From an uncultured Mailhella sp. (GTDB lineage: Bacteria > Desulfobacterota > Desulfovibrionia > Desulfovibrionales > Desulfovibrionaceae): DNA of 64,000 nt. Where the stretch lies: assembly GCF_963931295.1 (NCBI RefSeq), contig NZ_OZ007001.1, positions 744,001 through 808,000 on the forward strand. The letters run 5' to 3'. Positions 27,660-36,290 of the stretch are shown here, piece after piece. A program made the position numbers and the translations under genes. The notes below the pieces were generated by a model that ran no database searches, was not told the origin of the DNA, and saw only the letters and a program-made list of their open reading frames with translations. Every line of letters starts with the position of its first letter. Position 1 is the first letter of the stretch.

Positions 27660-28163
27660 CTATCCCCTTTGCTGTCCGGCGGCACCGGCATGATGATTGA
27701 AGAGAAGATTCCAGAGATTCCTCACCGCCTGTATGAGGGTGAGCGCGCAGCCCAGGGGAATGCCTGTCCACACTATCCATACGGGCAGGGGAATGGAAAC
27801 GGCCATCTGCTCCATGTCGCGCACCTTGACGGCAAGATCGCAGCTGAGAAAGATGCAGACGGCGAAAAAGACGATGTTCAGCAGCATGCACATCACATCG
27901 ACATACCGGCCTGCGGATTTGCTTATGAATGTCTGGAGCAGCGTAATTCTGAGGTGCTGGTCGCCTTTCATGCACATGCTTATGGCAAAATAGGTCGCCC
28001 AGATGAAGGAAAAGCGGGCAACTTCCTCGGGCCAGGCCAGAGCGTTGTGAAAGGCATACCGGAAAACTATCTGGACAAGGATGACCACACACATGACGCA
28101 CAGGAAAAACATTCCCACATAGTCCGTCACGTCATCCACAAGGTTCAGTAACGATTTTTTCAT
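27660..28163 (-). CDS. dctQ: TRAP transporter small permease subunit
   Basis: A 167-residue DctQ-type subunit with four TM helices. The motif QIVFRYAFHNALAWPEEVARF near residue 30 is diagnostic of the family. The ATG has GGAGAAG upstream. It directly precedes dctM, and the two are translationally close. It lies 89 bases downstream of the amidohydrolase gene, across a GC-rich hairpin. Confidence 0.94.
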   Translation of the reverse strand: MKKSLLNLVDDVTDYVGMFFLCVMCVVILVQIVFRYAFHNALAWPEEVARFSFIWATYFAISMCMKGDQHLRITLLQTFISKSAGRYVDVMCMLLNIVFFAVCIFLSCDLAVKVRDMEQMAVSIPLPVWIVWTGIPLGCALTLIQAVRNLWNLLFNHHAGAAGQQRG

Positions 28164-28218
28164 TCTGTCTTCTCCGATGAGATGGGCTTGTTGCGGAAAC
28201 CGTCTTCACGGGGACTCG

Positions 28219-28244
28219 GGCGGGGCCGGATGACCGGCCCCGCC
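28219..28244. repeat. Perfect 11-bp GC hairpin between amidohydrolase and dctQ
   Basis: GGCGGGGCCGG (28219-28229) pairs perfectly with 28234-28244 around a four-base loop, with no T run on either strand. It lies nine bases after the amidohydrolase stop on the transcript. It may block 3' exonucleases or mark a processing site and is unlikely to be a terminator. Confidence 0.6.
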
Positions 28245-28252
28245 GGACAGAA

Positions 28253-29107
28253 CTACTTGAAGTCGTTGAAGTCCAGACGAAGCGCCCGGGCTATGTTGTC
28301 GCACATGATCTGGGAGAGAAGTTCCTGCTTCACGCCCATCTTGTACCAGAGTTCAAGGGCGTCCTTCATGGGAATGAAGGGATAGGAGGTGCCGAACACG
28401 AACTGACGGGAAATCAGACAGTTCGCCGCTTCAATGTAGCGGGAACAGAACGGAGTGTTGCAAAGATACATGTCCGCGCTGAGATACAGATTCGGACGAC
28501 GATACGCACAGAATATGGTGGCGTCGACATAGGGAGCTCCGGCATGAATGTCGATGACCGTCAGCCTGGGAAAATCGGCAAGCATCTTGTCCAGCCGTTC
28601 CGGACTGTTGTAGGAGATGTCCGGTCCGATGACGCCCCCCTGCTGCAGAAAGACGGGAATTTCCTTTTCCTGCAGAAAATCATACAGAGGATACACGCGC
28701 TTGTCGTCGTAATACATGGGAATGGCGCCGTTGGTCGGCTCCAGATTGACCGCACGGATGGGACCGTTGACCACGTACTTGTCGATCATGGCCATGGACT
28801 TTTCCATTTCGCAGGGATTCACGGCGATGGCGCCGTAAATGCGCTTGGGATTCTCCGTCTGAACGCGAACCACCTCTTCAGGGGATACGATGGGATCAGG
28901 ACCGCTGCCCCAGCGGGCGGGCGCGCAGGCGATGTCGATGCCGGCTTCATCCATTTCCTGCCAGTACAGCTCCATGGATTCCTGCTTGACGGATTCCGCC
29001 TTCGGCACGCCGAAGCCCTTGTGCATCTCCCGCGTGAAGTCGGCAAGATTGATGGTGGAGGCAAGGTATTCCTTGGTGGCAGGACGATTTCGAGCGTCAA
29101 TGATCAT
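28253..29107 (-). CDS. Amidohydrolase_2-family (PF04909) metal-dependent hydrolase/decarboxylase
   Basis: A 284-residue TIM-barrel enzyme of the amidohydrolase-related group, which includes ACMSD-type decarboxylases, dihydroxybenzoate decarboxylases and lactone hydrolases. The lower half is recognisable: LTVIDIHAGAPYVD with the metal-ligand His, NLYLSADMYL and FGTSYPFIPM, where an SDxP motif usual in the family reads as SYPF. The normal N-terminal HxH motif is not seen; the protein starts MIIDARNRPATKE, so the metal site is altered. AGGAGAG precedes the ATG. It is the first gene of the TRAP-reductase operon, divergent from a LysR regulator. Function is unknown. Confidence 0.78.
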   Translation of the reverse strand: MIIDARNRPATKEYLASTINLADFTREMHKGFGVPKAESVKQESMELYWQEMDEAGIDIACAPARWGSGPDPIVSPEEVVRVQTENPKRIYGAIAVNPCEMEKSMAMIDKYVVNGPIRAVNLEPTNGAIPMYYDDKRVYPLYDFLQEKEIPVFLQQGGVIGPDISYNSPERLDKMLADFPRLTVIDIHAGAPYVDATIFCAYRRPNLYLSADMYLCNTPFCSRYIEAANCLISRQFVFGTSYPFIPMKDALELWYKMGVKQELLSQIMCDNIARALRLDFNDFK

Positions 29108-29504
29108 GAAAACTCTCCTGAGGATAAAGGTTGGAATACTTCCGTCCCGAAAGGGAGACGGGCCATGAGAAATAAATAATTAAAGCCTGTGGGCGCGTCT
29201 AATTTTTCTTTTTTTTCGTTTGATAAATTTTTTTTATTTCAGCGCGGCAATCGTTATAAAAAAATTAATGCAGTCAATATGTTGCATATAACAATGACGT
29301 CTGTGCGACGTTTGATGCACGTCCGAAAAACTTTTCAGGCCGTCCACAGAAAACACCTCTTCTTTCCTCTTCTGAAAAAAACGAGTATGAAGAATAAAAA
29401 AAACATGTTGCAGACATTATTCCGACAAATGGAAAAATGCTGCACAGATTTGTGATTTAATTGACAATAAACACGCTTCCGAACGCATATTGCAGAGAAG
29501 GCTC
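29108..29504. promoter_or_regulatory. Divergent control region between the amidohydrolase-TRAP operon and lysR-type gene
   Basis: A markedly AT-rich 397-bp stretch with no gene. Two inverted repeats could be LysR sites: TTGCATATAACAA at 29282-29294 (TTG-N7-CAA), and GTGC-N10-GCAC at 29303-29320 within GACGT...CGTC flanks. A TTGACA at 29461-29466 with CATATT about 19 bp downstream is a possible promoter for the regulator, but it would place the transcription start very near the ATG. The repeats are seen; binding is inferred. Confidence 0.45.
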
Positions 29505-30449
29505 ATGGACATTCGACTGATCAATTCGTTTCTGGTGCTGTCGGAAATGCTGCACTTCGGACGAGCGGCGAAATTTCTTAATATGACGCAGCCGGCTCTC
29601 AGCAATCAGATAGCCCTTCTTGAACGGGATCTCGGCGGCCCCCTCTTCGACAGAAGCGGCAGACAGATAGAACTGACCGAAGCGGGCAGAATATTTCAGA
29701 AGGAAGCTCGAAAGCTTCTCTCCGACGCCGAAGATCTGCGCTTTCGCCTGCAAAGTCTTCTCAACGGCAAGGAAGGCGTGCTTTCCGTAGGATACGGCGA
29801 CGTTACGGAAATAAAACGTCTGGCACGCGCCTTCCTGAGAATGCAGACGGACTTCCCCAACATCCGCCTGAGGGTGCAGGAACTCATTCCCGGAGAAACC
29901 GTGGAAGGCGTGCAGAGCGGAAAGCTGGACATAGCCATCATCACCGGCACTGCGGACTCCCTTTTTCCGCCGGATCTGACGGGCGTTCCCATCATGACCG
30001 GGCCCGTCAAGCTGGCCATCCCCTCCCACCATCCGCTGGCCTCGGCAAAACGCATAACGCCGAACGCACTGCGCCGCTGCAACTTCATCATGCGCAGCAA
30101 GGACGAAACCGATGAAACCGCCGACATGAAACTGGCGCTGGACCAGTGGTGGGACAATTATTTCGGCGATAAAAAGCCCAACATCATCTTCTGGGTACGC
30201 CGCCGTTCCACGGCCTTCTGGCTGGTGGGCGCGGGTCTTGGCATATCTCTGCTGCCTCATCCGTGCGAACTCATCCCTGCCATCGCTCCAGACCTGTACA
30301 CGGCCGTGACCAATGTCACGTTCCGTACGCTGCCGGAGCTCGACATTCAGTCCTGCACCTATATCGTCATGCGCAAAAACCGCTGCAACGCGGCGTTGAA
30401 CAATTTCATGCAGTGCGTGCAGAAAACGTTCAATACCCGCGAAAACTGA
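29505..30449 (+). CDS. LysR-family transcriptional regulator
   Basis: A 314-residue LysR-type regulator. The winged helix at residues 1-60 is canonical (MLHFGRAAKFLNMTQPALSN, then QIALLERDLGGPLFDR). The effector domain starts near residue 90 (GVLSVGYGDVTEIKRLARAF). The start was set at the ATG preceded by AGAAGG; a TTG 15 bases earlier is less likely. It is divergent from the amidohydrolase-TRAP-reductase operon and probably controls it in response to the imported compound or a breakdown product. A terminator follows. Confidence 0.92.
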   Translation: MDIRLINSFLVLSEMLHFGRAAKFLNMTQPALSNQIALLERDLGGPLFDRSGRQIELTEAGRIFQKEARKLLSDAEDLRFRLQSLLNGKEGVLSVGYGDVTEIKRLARAFLRMQTDFPNIRLRVQELIPGETVEGVQSGKLDIAIITGTADSLFPPDLTGVPIMTGPVKLAIPSHHPLASAKRITPNALRRCNFIMRSKDETDETADMKLALDQWWDNYFGDKKPNIIFWVRRRSTAFWLVGAGLGISLLPHPCELIPAIAPDLYTAVTNVTFRTLPELDIQSCTYIVMRKNRCNAALNNFMQCVQKTFNTREN

Positions 30450-30510
30450 GGAAGCGCCGCCGCCCATGTCGGGCAGCCCCGGCTCTGCCCGCCGTCTGCG
30501 CATGAACATG

Positions 30511-30548
30511 AAAAGGGCCGCCCTTTCCGGGGCGGCCCTTCCTCTTTA
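30511..30548. terminator. Terminator between convergent lysR-type and GNAT genes
   Basis: GGGCCGCCC (30515-30523) pairs with 30530-30538 and is extended by AA/TT. It has a T/C-rich tail on the plus strand and an A run on the other side. Confidence 0.75.
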
Positions 30549-30609
30549 CCGCGCTGCGTTTCCGCAGCTGGCCGAAAACGCAAGCTTTTCCTGCCCAAAA
30601 GCGCCGCAG

Positions 30610-31086
30610 CTAGCGGGCAAGATTCTGCAACGCGTCTCCGGCTATTCTGTACACCGTCCAGTCCTTCATAGGCTCCGCGCCAAGGGAAAGATAAAAGTCG
30701 ATGCTCGGCCTGTTCCAGTCGAGGCACCACCATTCCAGACGGCCGCAGCCGCGTTCCACGGCCAGGGCGGCGAGCTTCTCCAAAAGCGCCTTTCCGCAGC
30801 CTCTGCCGCGGCATTCCGGCCGGACGTACAGATCTTCCAGATAGATGCCCGCCCTGCCGAGAAACGTGGAAAAATTATGGAAGAACAGGGCAAAGCCGAC
30901 TTCCCTGCCGTTTTCAAGGGCAAAGAGGACTTCCGCCTTCTTCCGGTCAAAAATCCATTCTTCCAAAGTCGCCTCATCCGCGACAACTTCGTGCCGCAGA
31001 TGTTCATACTCTGCCAGTTCCCTGATGAACTGCAAAATAAGAGCGATATCCTTTCGTTCCGCAAATCTGAAACCAAATTCCGTCAT
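30610..31086 (-). CDS. GNAT-family N-acetyltransferase
   Basis: A 158-residue acetyl-CoA-dependent acetyltransferase. Motif A is LYVRPECRGRGCGKALLEKL (about residues 86-105). The preceding beta strands (REVGFALFFHNFSTFLGRAGIYLEDL) and the later RLEWWCLDWNRPSIDFY match the spermidine/diamine acetyltransferase-like branch. A GGAGGAG ribosome-binding site precedes the ATG. It appears monocistronic, convergent with the LysR gene. Substrate is not certain. Confidence 0.88.
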   Translation of the reverse strand: MTEFGFRFAERKDIALILQFIRELAEYEHLRHEVVADEATLEEWIFDRKKAEVLFALENGREVGFALFFHNFSTFLGRAGIYLEDLYVRPECRGRGCGKALLEKLAALAVERGCGRLEWWCLDWNRPSIDFYLSLGAEPMKDWTVYRIAGDALQNLAR

Positions 31087-31733
31087 GCATCTCCTCCCTG
31101 CCCGTGCGGGGCAGATTCTGTTCTAACGCAATTTTTCCGCCGGGGACACCTCTCAGCCCGATGCCTCCGTGCGCCGCGCCTGCATATCTCCGCCGCGCCG
31201 TGACAGTTCAGATTCCCCAAGGCCGCCGTCGCCTTCCTCCGGTTCCGTCCGCCTTCCTTTCTTCTCGCCGTGCTCCGACCGGCCGCATCCTTTCGTTCCT
31301 CGCCGCCGTGCTCAAGCTCTCCTTCGGCAAGAGCTCTCCCCCGCGGCTCCCCTTTCCCCGCCTCCCGTCTCTTCGCCCTGCCTTTTCCTTCCCCGCCTCT
31401 CTCGCGCATTCCCTTGGCTCCGCCCGCCTTCTGCTCCCTGCGCCTCTTCCTTTTTCCCTCTCCCTTATCCCCTCGCCCCTGCCTCGCACGCTCCTGATTC
31501 GTGCCCCGGCCGACGGACGCGCTCCGTCTTTGCCCAGCTTCCGGAACGCTTCCGTTCCAGGCCTGCATTCCAGGCTCACATTCCTGTTCCACTCGTGAAA
31601 AAATACGCTTTTCCGGCGAAATCATAAACTTTTTTTCCGGCATTCGCCCGCCTCCCCTTGACCTCGTTCCGCCGCCGTGCTACCTTTTTTCTGAATTAAA
31701 AAACAGCGAAGGCTGTTTTCCCAAAGCGCATAG
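31087..31733. other. Intergenic region with a pyrimidine-rich tract upstream of the glycine riboswitch
   Basis: No gene is supported; open frames across it are low-complexity Arg/Gly/Glu or Pro/Ser. Roughly 31220-31500 is strongly C/T-rich on the plus strand. At the right end a promoter candidate TTGACC (31658-31663), 17-bp spacer, TACCTT (31681-31686) would start transcription about 45 bases before the riboswitch. Confidence 0.5.
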
Positions 31734-31739
31734 AGATCC

Positions 31740-31949
31740 GGCATGACTTGGTTGAAGAAACCGGGAGAGATCACCCTCACTGGGTGGAGCCGAAGGGGCC
31801 GCAAGAACTCTCAGGCAAAAGGACCGGTTTTGGACAAACTCTGGAAAGCAGGCATGCACCCATGAGGCAATCCGCGCGGCGGAGAATCTTTCAGGTTGGT
31901 AACAGAGGCACAGAGGACGAAGCAATTCGTCTGCTGTGCCTCTTTTTTT
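31740..31949 (+). ncRNA. Tandem glycine riboswitch with terminator expression platform
   Basis: Two glycine aptamers precede gcvT. The first (about 31756-31830) carries CCGGGAGAG, GCCGAAGGGGCC, AAGAACTCTCAGG and CAAAAGGACCGG. The second (about 31842-31908) pairs GGAAAG with CTTTC and keeps GAGGCAA and CTTTCAGG...AACAGAGG, with the hairpin TCCGCGCGGCGGA between. A terminator overlaps the 3' end: GAGGCACAG at 31905-31913 pairs with 31934-31942, an inner GACGAA/TTCGTC stem has a GCAA tetraloop, and seven T follow. Glycine binding is expected to prevent the terminator and switch on glycine cleavage, as known for gcv riboswitches. Confidence 0.95.
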
Positions 31950-31977
31950 ATTTTCTTTTTTCGCAGGAGAAGGTTCC

Positions 31978-33060
31978 ATGGAACTCAAAACCCCACTTTA
32001 CGACGTACACGTCGCGGAAGGCGGAAAGATCGTCCCCTTTGCGGGCTATCTTCTGCCCGTGCAGTACCCGACAGGCGTCATCAAGGAACACATGGCCGTG
32101 CGTCAGGCGGCCGGCCTGTTCGACGTCTCCCACATGGGAGAAGTGCTCTTCACCGGCCCCACGGCCCTGAAAACCCTGAACCACCTGCTCACCAACGACT
32201 TCACCAGCATGCCCGTGGGCAAGGTGCGCTACAGCGTCATGTGCAATGACAAGGGCGGCGTCATCGACGACCTCGTCGTGTACAAGTTCTCCGACGAAGA
32301 ATATCTCGTCGTGGTCAACGCCGCCAACCGGCACAAGGACTACGCCCACATGGCCGCCAATCTTCTGCCCGGCACCAGGGCCGAAGACATTTCCGACTCC
32401 GTGGCCCAGCTCGCCCTTCAGGGCCCTGCCGCGCCCGCCATCCTCAAGAAGCTGGTTCCCGAGGACAAACTGCCGCAGAAGTACTACACCGCCGTGCGCG
32501 ACGTGGACATCGCCGGCATGAAGTGCATGGTGTCCCGCACGGGCTACACCGGCGAGCTCGGCTACGAAATCTACACCGCGCCCGAAAACGCCGTGAAGCT
32601 CTGGAAGACCCTGCGCGAGGCCGGCGGGGAATTCGGCCTCATTCCCTGCGGACTCGGCGCGCGCGACACCCTGCGCCTTGAAGCCGCCATGCCCCTGTAC
32701 GGCCACGAAATGGACGAAACCATTTCGCCCCTCGAAGCCGGTCTCGACTTCGGCGTGAAGCTGAACAAGGAAGAATTCATCGGCAAGGACGCCCTCGTGG
32801 CCGCAGGCGCGCCCGCCCGCGTGCGCGTGGGCCTCGAAGTCACCGGCCGCGGCATTGCCCGCGAGCATCAGCCCGTGTTCATCGGCGACACGCAGATCGG
32901 CATGACCACCTCCGGCACCCACTGCCCCGCCGTGGGCAAGGCTCTCGCCATGGCCCTCGTGGACGTCGCCCACAGCGCCCCCGGCACCGAAGTCGAGGTG
33001 GACGTGCGCGGCCGCAGGGTCAGTGCGGTCATCGTGCCCCTGCCCTTCTATCACCGCTAG
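31978..33060 (+). CDS. gcvT: Glycine cleavage system T protein (aminomethyltransferase)
   Basis: A 360-residue enzyme that moves the aminomethyl carbon from lipoyl-GcvH to tetrahydrofolate and releases ammonia. GLFDVSHMGEVLFTGPTAL near residue 47 and SRTGYTGELGYEIY near 185 are family hallmarks, followed by the DTLRLEAAMPLYGHEM segment. The ATG has AGGAGAAGG upstream, just past the riboswitch terminator. It is the first gene of gcvT-H-PA-PB. Confidence 0.96.
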   Translation: MELKTPLYDVHVAEGGKIVPFAGYLLPVQYPTGVIKEHMAVRQAAGLFDVSHMGEVLFTGPTALKTLNHLLTNDFTSMPVGKVRYSVMCNDKGGVIDDLVVYKFSDEEYLVVVNAANRHKDYAHMAANLLPGTRAEDISDSVAQLALQGPAAPAILKKLVPEDKLPQKYYTAVRDVDIAGMKCMVSRTGYTGELGYEIYTAPENAVKLWKTLREAGGEFGLIPCGLGARDTLRLEAAMPLYGHEMDETISPLEAGLDFGVKLNKEEFIGKDALVAAGAPARVRVGLEVTGRGIAREHQPVFIGDTQIGMTTSGTHCPAVGKALAMALVDVAHSAPGTEVEVDVRGRRVSAVIVPLPFYHR

Positions 33061-33154
33061 CCGGCAGGCCTTTCTCTCCCCGCAGAGCCGCCGAAAAAGC
33101 GCGGCCTGCGCAACCTTCTTCGTTGAACCTTCTATCGTCTCTTTGGAGGATGCC

Positions 33155-33538
33155 ATGTCTCACATTCCCGCCGAACTCAGATACTCCGCGTCTCATGAAT
33201 GGATCAAGAACGAAGACGGTCTTTCCGTCATCGGCCTCACCGACTTCGCCCAGAGCTCCCTCGGCGACATCGTGTTCATCGATCTGCCCCAGGAAGGCGA
33301 CGCCGTCACCGTGGGCGACTCCTTTGCCGACGTGGAATCCGTGAAGGCCGTGTCCGGCGTGTTCAGCCCTGTGACCGGCACCGTGGCCGCCGTGAACAGC
33401 GAACTCATCGACAACCCCGCCCTGCTCAACGAAAAGCCCTACGAAGCCTGGCTCATCAAGGTTTCCGACGTGACCGCCGTCGGCGATCTGCTGGACGCCG
33501 CCGCCTACGAGGCCGTGTGCAAGAACGAGGAGGCCTAG
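33155..33538 (+). CDS. gcvH: Glycine cleavage system H protein (lipoyl carrier)
   Basis: A 127-residue carrier whose lipoyl lysine is K64 in DVESVKAVSG. It shuttles the aminomethyl group between GcvP and GcvT and electrons to lipoamide dehydrogenase. The start is fixed by GGAGGA five bases upstream and the standard N-terminus (LRYSASHEWI). It lies 94 bases after gcvT and two bases before gcvPA. Confidence 0.97.
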   Translation: MSHIPAELRYSASHEWIKNEDGLSVIGLTDFAQSSLGDIVFIDLPQEGDAVTVGDSFADVESVKAVSGVFSPVTGTVAAVNSELIDNPALLNEKPYEAWLIKVSDVTAVGDLLDAAAYEAVCKNEEA

Positions 33539-33540
33539 GC

Positions 33541-34857
33541 ATGGGCAGCTACATTCCCGCCACGTCGGAAGAACGCCAGGCCATGCTCGCAAGCCTCGGC
33601 CTGCATTCCACCGACGAACTTTTCGCCTCCGTCCCGCCGGAAGTGCGCCTGCACTCGCTGAACCTGCCCGACGGCCTGAGCGAGATGGAAGTCTCGCGCA
33701 AGGTGCGCGACATGGCGGATAAAAATGTCCGCTTCCGCAGCATCTTCCGGGGCGCGGGCGCGTATCGCCACTACATTCCCGCCGTCGTGAAAACCGTGAC
33801 CTCCCGCGAGGAATTCGTCACGGCCTACACGCCCTATCAGGCGGAAATCAGTCAGGGCGTGCTCCAGTCCATCTTTGAATACCAGACCCAGATCTGCGAA
33901 CTCACCGGCATGGACGTGTCCAACGCCTCGGTCTACGACGGCGCCGTCGCCGCGGCCGAAGCCGTGCTCATGTGCCTGGATCGCCGCAGACACGGCGTCG
34001 TGCTCGCCGGCGCCGTCGATCCGCAGACCATCGCCGCCGTGCAGACCTACTGCGAAAGCCGCAGCGTGCCCGTCACCGTGCTGCCCGTGAAGAACGGCGC
34101 CACCGATCCCGCCGATCTCGCCGCCGCCCTTTCCGAAAGCACGGCCTGCGCCCTCGTGCAGAGCCCCAACTACTTCGGCGTGCTCGAAGACATGGACGCC
34201 CTTGTCGCCGCCACCCACAACGCCGGCGCAAAAATGGTCATGAGCGCGAATCCCATTTCCCTCGGCATCCTGAAAACGCCCGGCGAATACGGCGCGGACA
34301 TCACCGTGGGCGAAGGACAGCCCCTCGGCATGCCCCTCGGATTCGGCGGCCCGTACCTCGGATTCATGGCCTGCCGCAAGGAACTCATGCGGCACCTTCC
34401 CGGCCGCATCGTGGGCGAAACCGTGGATCACGAAGGCCGCCGCTGCTTCGTGCTCACCCTCCAGGCCCGCGAACAGCACATCCGCCGCGAAAAGGCCTCA
34501 TCCAACATCTGCTCCAACGAAGCGCTCTGCGCCATGACCGCCTCGGTGTACCTCGCGGCCATGGGTCCGAAGGGCCTCGCCCGCGTGGCCGAAAACTGCG
34601 CCGCCCATGCGCACTATCTGGCTGCAAAGCTGGCCGAAATTCCCGGCTTCTCCCTGCGCTGCGAAGGCAGGGAATTCTTCCACGAATTTCTCACGAACTG
34701 CCCCGTGGATCCGGAAGTGCTCTGCGCCAGGCTCGCCGAAAAGGGCATTCTCGGCGGCCTGCCCGTGGACGGCGGCCTGCTCTGGTGCTGCACCGAACTT
34801 TGCAGCAAAAACGACATGGATGAACTCGTCACCGCCATCCGGGAGGTGTGCGCATAA
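33541..34857 (+). CDS. gcvPA: Glycine dehydrogenase (decarboxylating) subunit 1
   Basis: The 438-residue N-terminal half of the two-subunit P protein, which decarboxylates glycine together with GcvPB. Typical motifs are FRGAGAYRHYIPAVV near residue 66, TAYTPYQAEISQGVLQSI near 97 and the late EKGILGGLPVDGG. It starts two bases after gcvH. Its stop overlaps the gcvPB start by one base (TAATG), so the subunits are made in equal amounts. A split P protein is usual in Gram-positives, archaea and many anaerobes. Confidence 0.96.
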   Translation: MGSYIPATSEERQAMLASLGLHSTDELFASVPPEVRLHSLNLPDGLSEMEVSRKVRDMADKNVRFRSIFRGAGAYRHYIPAVVKTVTSREEFVTAYTPYQAEISQGVLQSIFEYQTQICELTGMDVSNASVYDGAVAAAEAVLMCLDRRRHGVVLAGAVDPQTIAAVQTYCESRSVPVTVLPVKNGATDPADLAAALSESTACALVQSPNYFGVLEDMDALVAATHNAGAKMVMSANPISLGILKTPGEYGADITVGEGQPLGMPLGFGGPYLGFMACRKELMRHLPGRIVGETVDHEGRRCFVLTLQAREQHIRREKASSNICSNEALCAMTASVYLAAMGPKGLARVAENCAAHAHYLAAKLAEIPGFSLRCEGREFFHEFLTNCPVDPEVLCARLAEKGILGGLPVDGGLLWCCTELCSKNDMDELVTAIREVCA

Positions 34858-36290
34858 TGAAACTCCTCTTTGAAAGAAGCCGTCCCGGCCGCTGCGAAAC
34901 CCTCATTCCCGCCTGCGACGTGCCCGCAGTCGAATTTTCTTCGTCCGCGCTGCGCGCCTCGGCTCCCCGTCTGCCCGAAATCTCGGAAATCGACCTCGGC
35001 AGACACTACACCGAGCTCGCTTCCCAGACCCACGGCGTGAACAAGGGCTTCTATCCCCTGGGCTCCTGCACCATGAAGTACAATCCCCGGGTGAACGAGG
35101 AAATGGCCTCGCTCCCCGGCTTTACGGACATCCATCCGCTCCAGCCCGCCGACACCGCCCAGGGCTGCCTTGAGGTGCTCTATAAGACCGAACGCCTGCT
35201 CTGCGAAATCACCGGCATGGACGGCATGACCTTCCAGCCCGCCGCGGGCGCGCACGGCGAATACACCGGTCTGCTGCTCATCCGCCGCTATCATCAGTCG
35301 AGAAACGACGCGGCCCGCACCAAGATCATCGTGCCCGACTCCGCTCACGGAACCAATCCCGCCTCGGCCACCATGGCGGGCTTCACCGTGGTTTCCGTAC
35401 CCTCCAACGCCGAGGGCGGCGTGGACCTCGAAGCCCTCAGAAAGGCCGTCGGCCCCGATACCGCAGGCCTCATGCTCACCAATCCCAACACGGTGGGCCT
35501 CTTCGATCCCAACATTCTCGAAATCACGCGCATCGTGCATGAGGCGGGCGGCCTCTGCTACTACGACGGCGCCAACCTCAACGCCGTCATGGGTCACGCC
35601 CGTCCCGGCGACATGGGCTTCGACTGCGTTCACCTCAACCTGCACAAAACCTTCTCCACCCCGCACGGCGGCGGCGGTCCCGGCAGCGGCCCCGTGGGCT
35701 GCAAGGCCTTCCTCGAGGCCTTCCTGCCCACCCCCCGCGTGCGCGAAGAAAACGGCCGCTACAGCTTCTTCACCCCCGAACACAGCATGGGCCGCGTGCG
35801 CAGCTTCTACGGCAACTTCCTTGTCGTGGTGCGCGCCCTGACCTACATCCTCACGCTGGGCAGGGAAGGCATTCCCGAAGCCTCGGCCATGGCCGTGCTC
35901 AACGCCAACTACCTCATGAAGAAGCTCGCCGGCCACTACGACATGGCCTACGACACCCTCTGCATGCACGAATTCGTCATGACGCTCGAAAAGCTGAAGA
36001 ACGAAACCGGCATCTCCGCCATGGACGTCGCCAAATCGCTGCTCGATTACGGCATCCATCCGCCGACCATGTACTTCCCCCTCATCGTCCACGAGGCCCT
36101 CATGGTCGAACCTACCGAAACCGAAAGTCCCGAAACCCTCGACAACGCGGCCGACGCCCTCCTCGCCATCCTTGAGAAGGCCAAAACCGACCCCGACTAC
36201 CTCCACGCCGCGCCTCACCACTGCCCCATCGGCCGCCCCGACGAAGTCCGCGCCGCACGCACCCCCGTGCTCCGCTACAACTTTGAATAA
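34857..36290 (+). CDS. gcvPB: Glycine dehydrogenase (decarboxylating) subunit 2
   Basis: The 477-residue PLP-carrying half of the P protein. The PLP lysine is in HLNLHKTFSTPHGGGG (about residue 268). FYPLGSCTMKYNPR near 62 and PAAGAHGEY near 130 are also family signatures. The ATG overlaps the gcvPA stop, with GGGAGG ten bases upstream; an in-frame GTG nine bases earlier is less likely. It is the last gene of the operon. Lipoamide dehydrogenase is not encoded here. Confidence 0.96.
   Translation: MKLLFERSRPGRCETLIPACDVPAVEFSSSALRASAPRLPEISEIDLGRHYTELASQTHGVNKGFYPLGSCTMKYNPRVNEEMASLPGFTDIHPLQPADTAQGCLEVLYKTERLLCEITGMDGMTFQPAAGAHGEYTGLLLIRRYHQSRNDAARTKIIVPDSAHGTNPASATMAGFTVVSVPSNAEGGVDLEALRKAVGPDTAGLMLTNPNTVGLFDPNILEITRIVHEAGGLCYYDGANLNAVMGHARPGDMGFDCVHLNLHKTFSTPHGGGGPGSGPVGCKAFLEAFLPTPRVREENGRYSFFTPEHSMGRVRSFYGNFLVVVRALTYILTLGREGIPEASAMAVLNANYLMKKLAGHYDMAYDTLCMHEFVMTLEKLKNETGISAMDVAKSLLDYGIHPPTMYFPLIVHEALMVEPTETESPETLDNAADALLAILEKAKTDPDYLHAAPHHCPIGRPDEVRAARTPVLRYNFE

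Noticed and set aside
31083..31643. Minus-strand open frame rich in Arg/Gly/Glu
   Set aside because: It only reflects the pyrimidine-rich tract and overlaps the GNAT gene start. No family character.
34848..34856. GTG start nine bases upstream for gcvPB
   Set aside because: The ATG in the TAATG overlap has GGGAGG at a good distance; the GTG would be too close to it.
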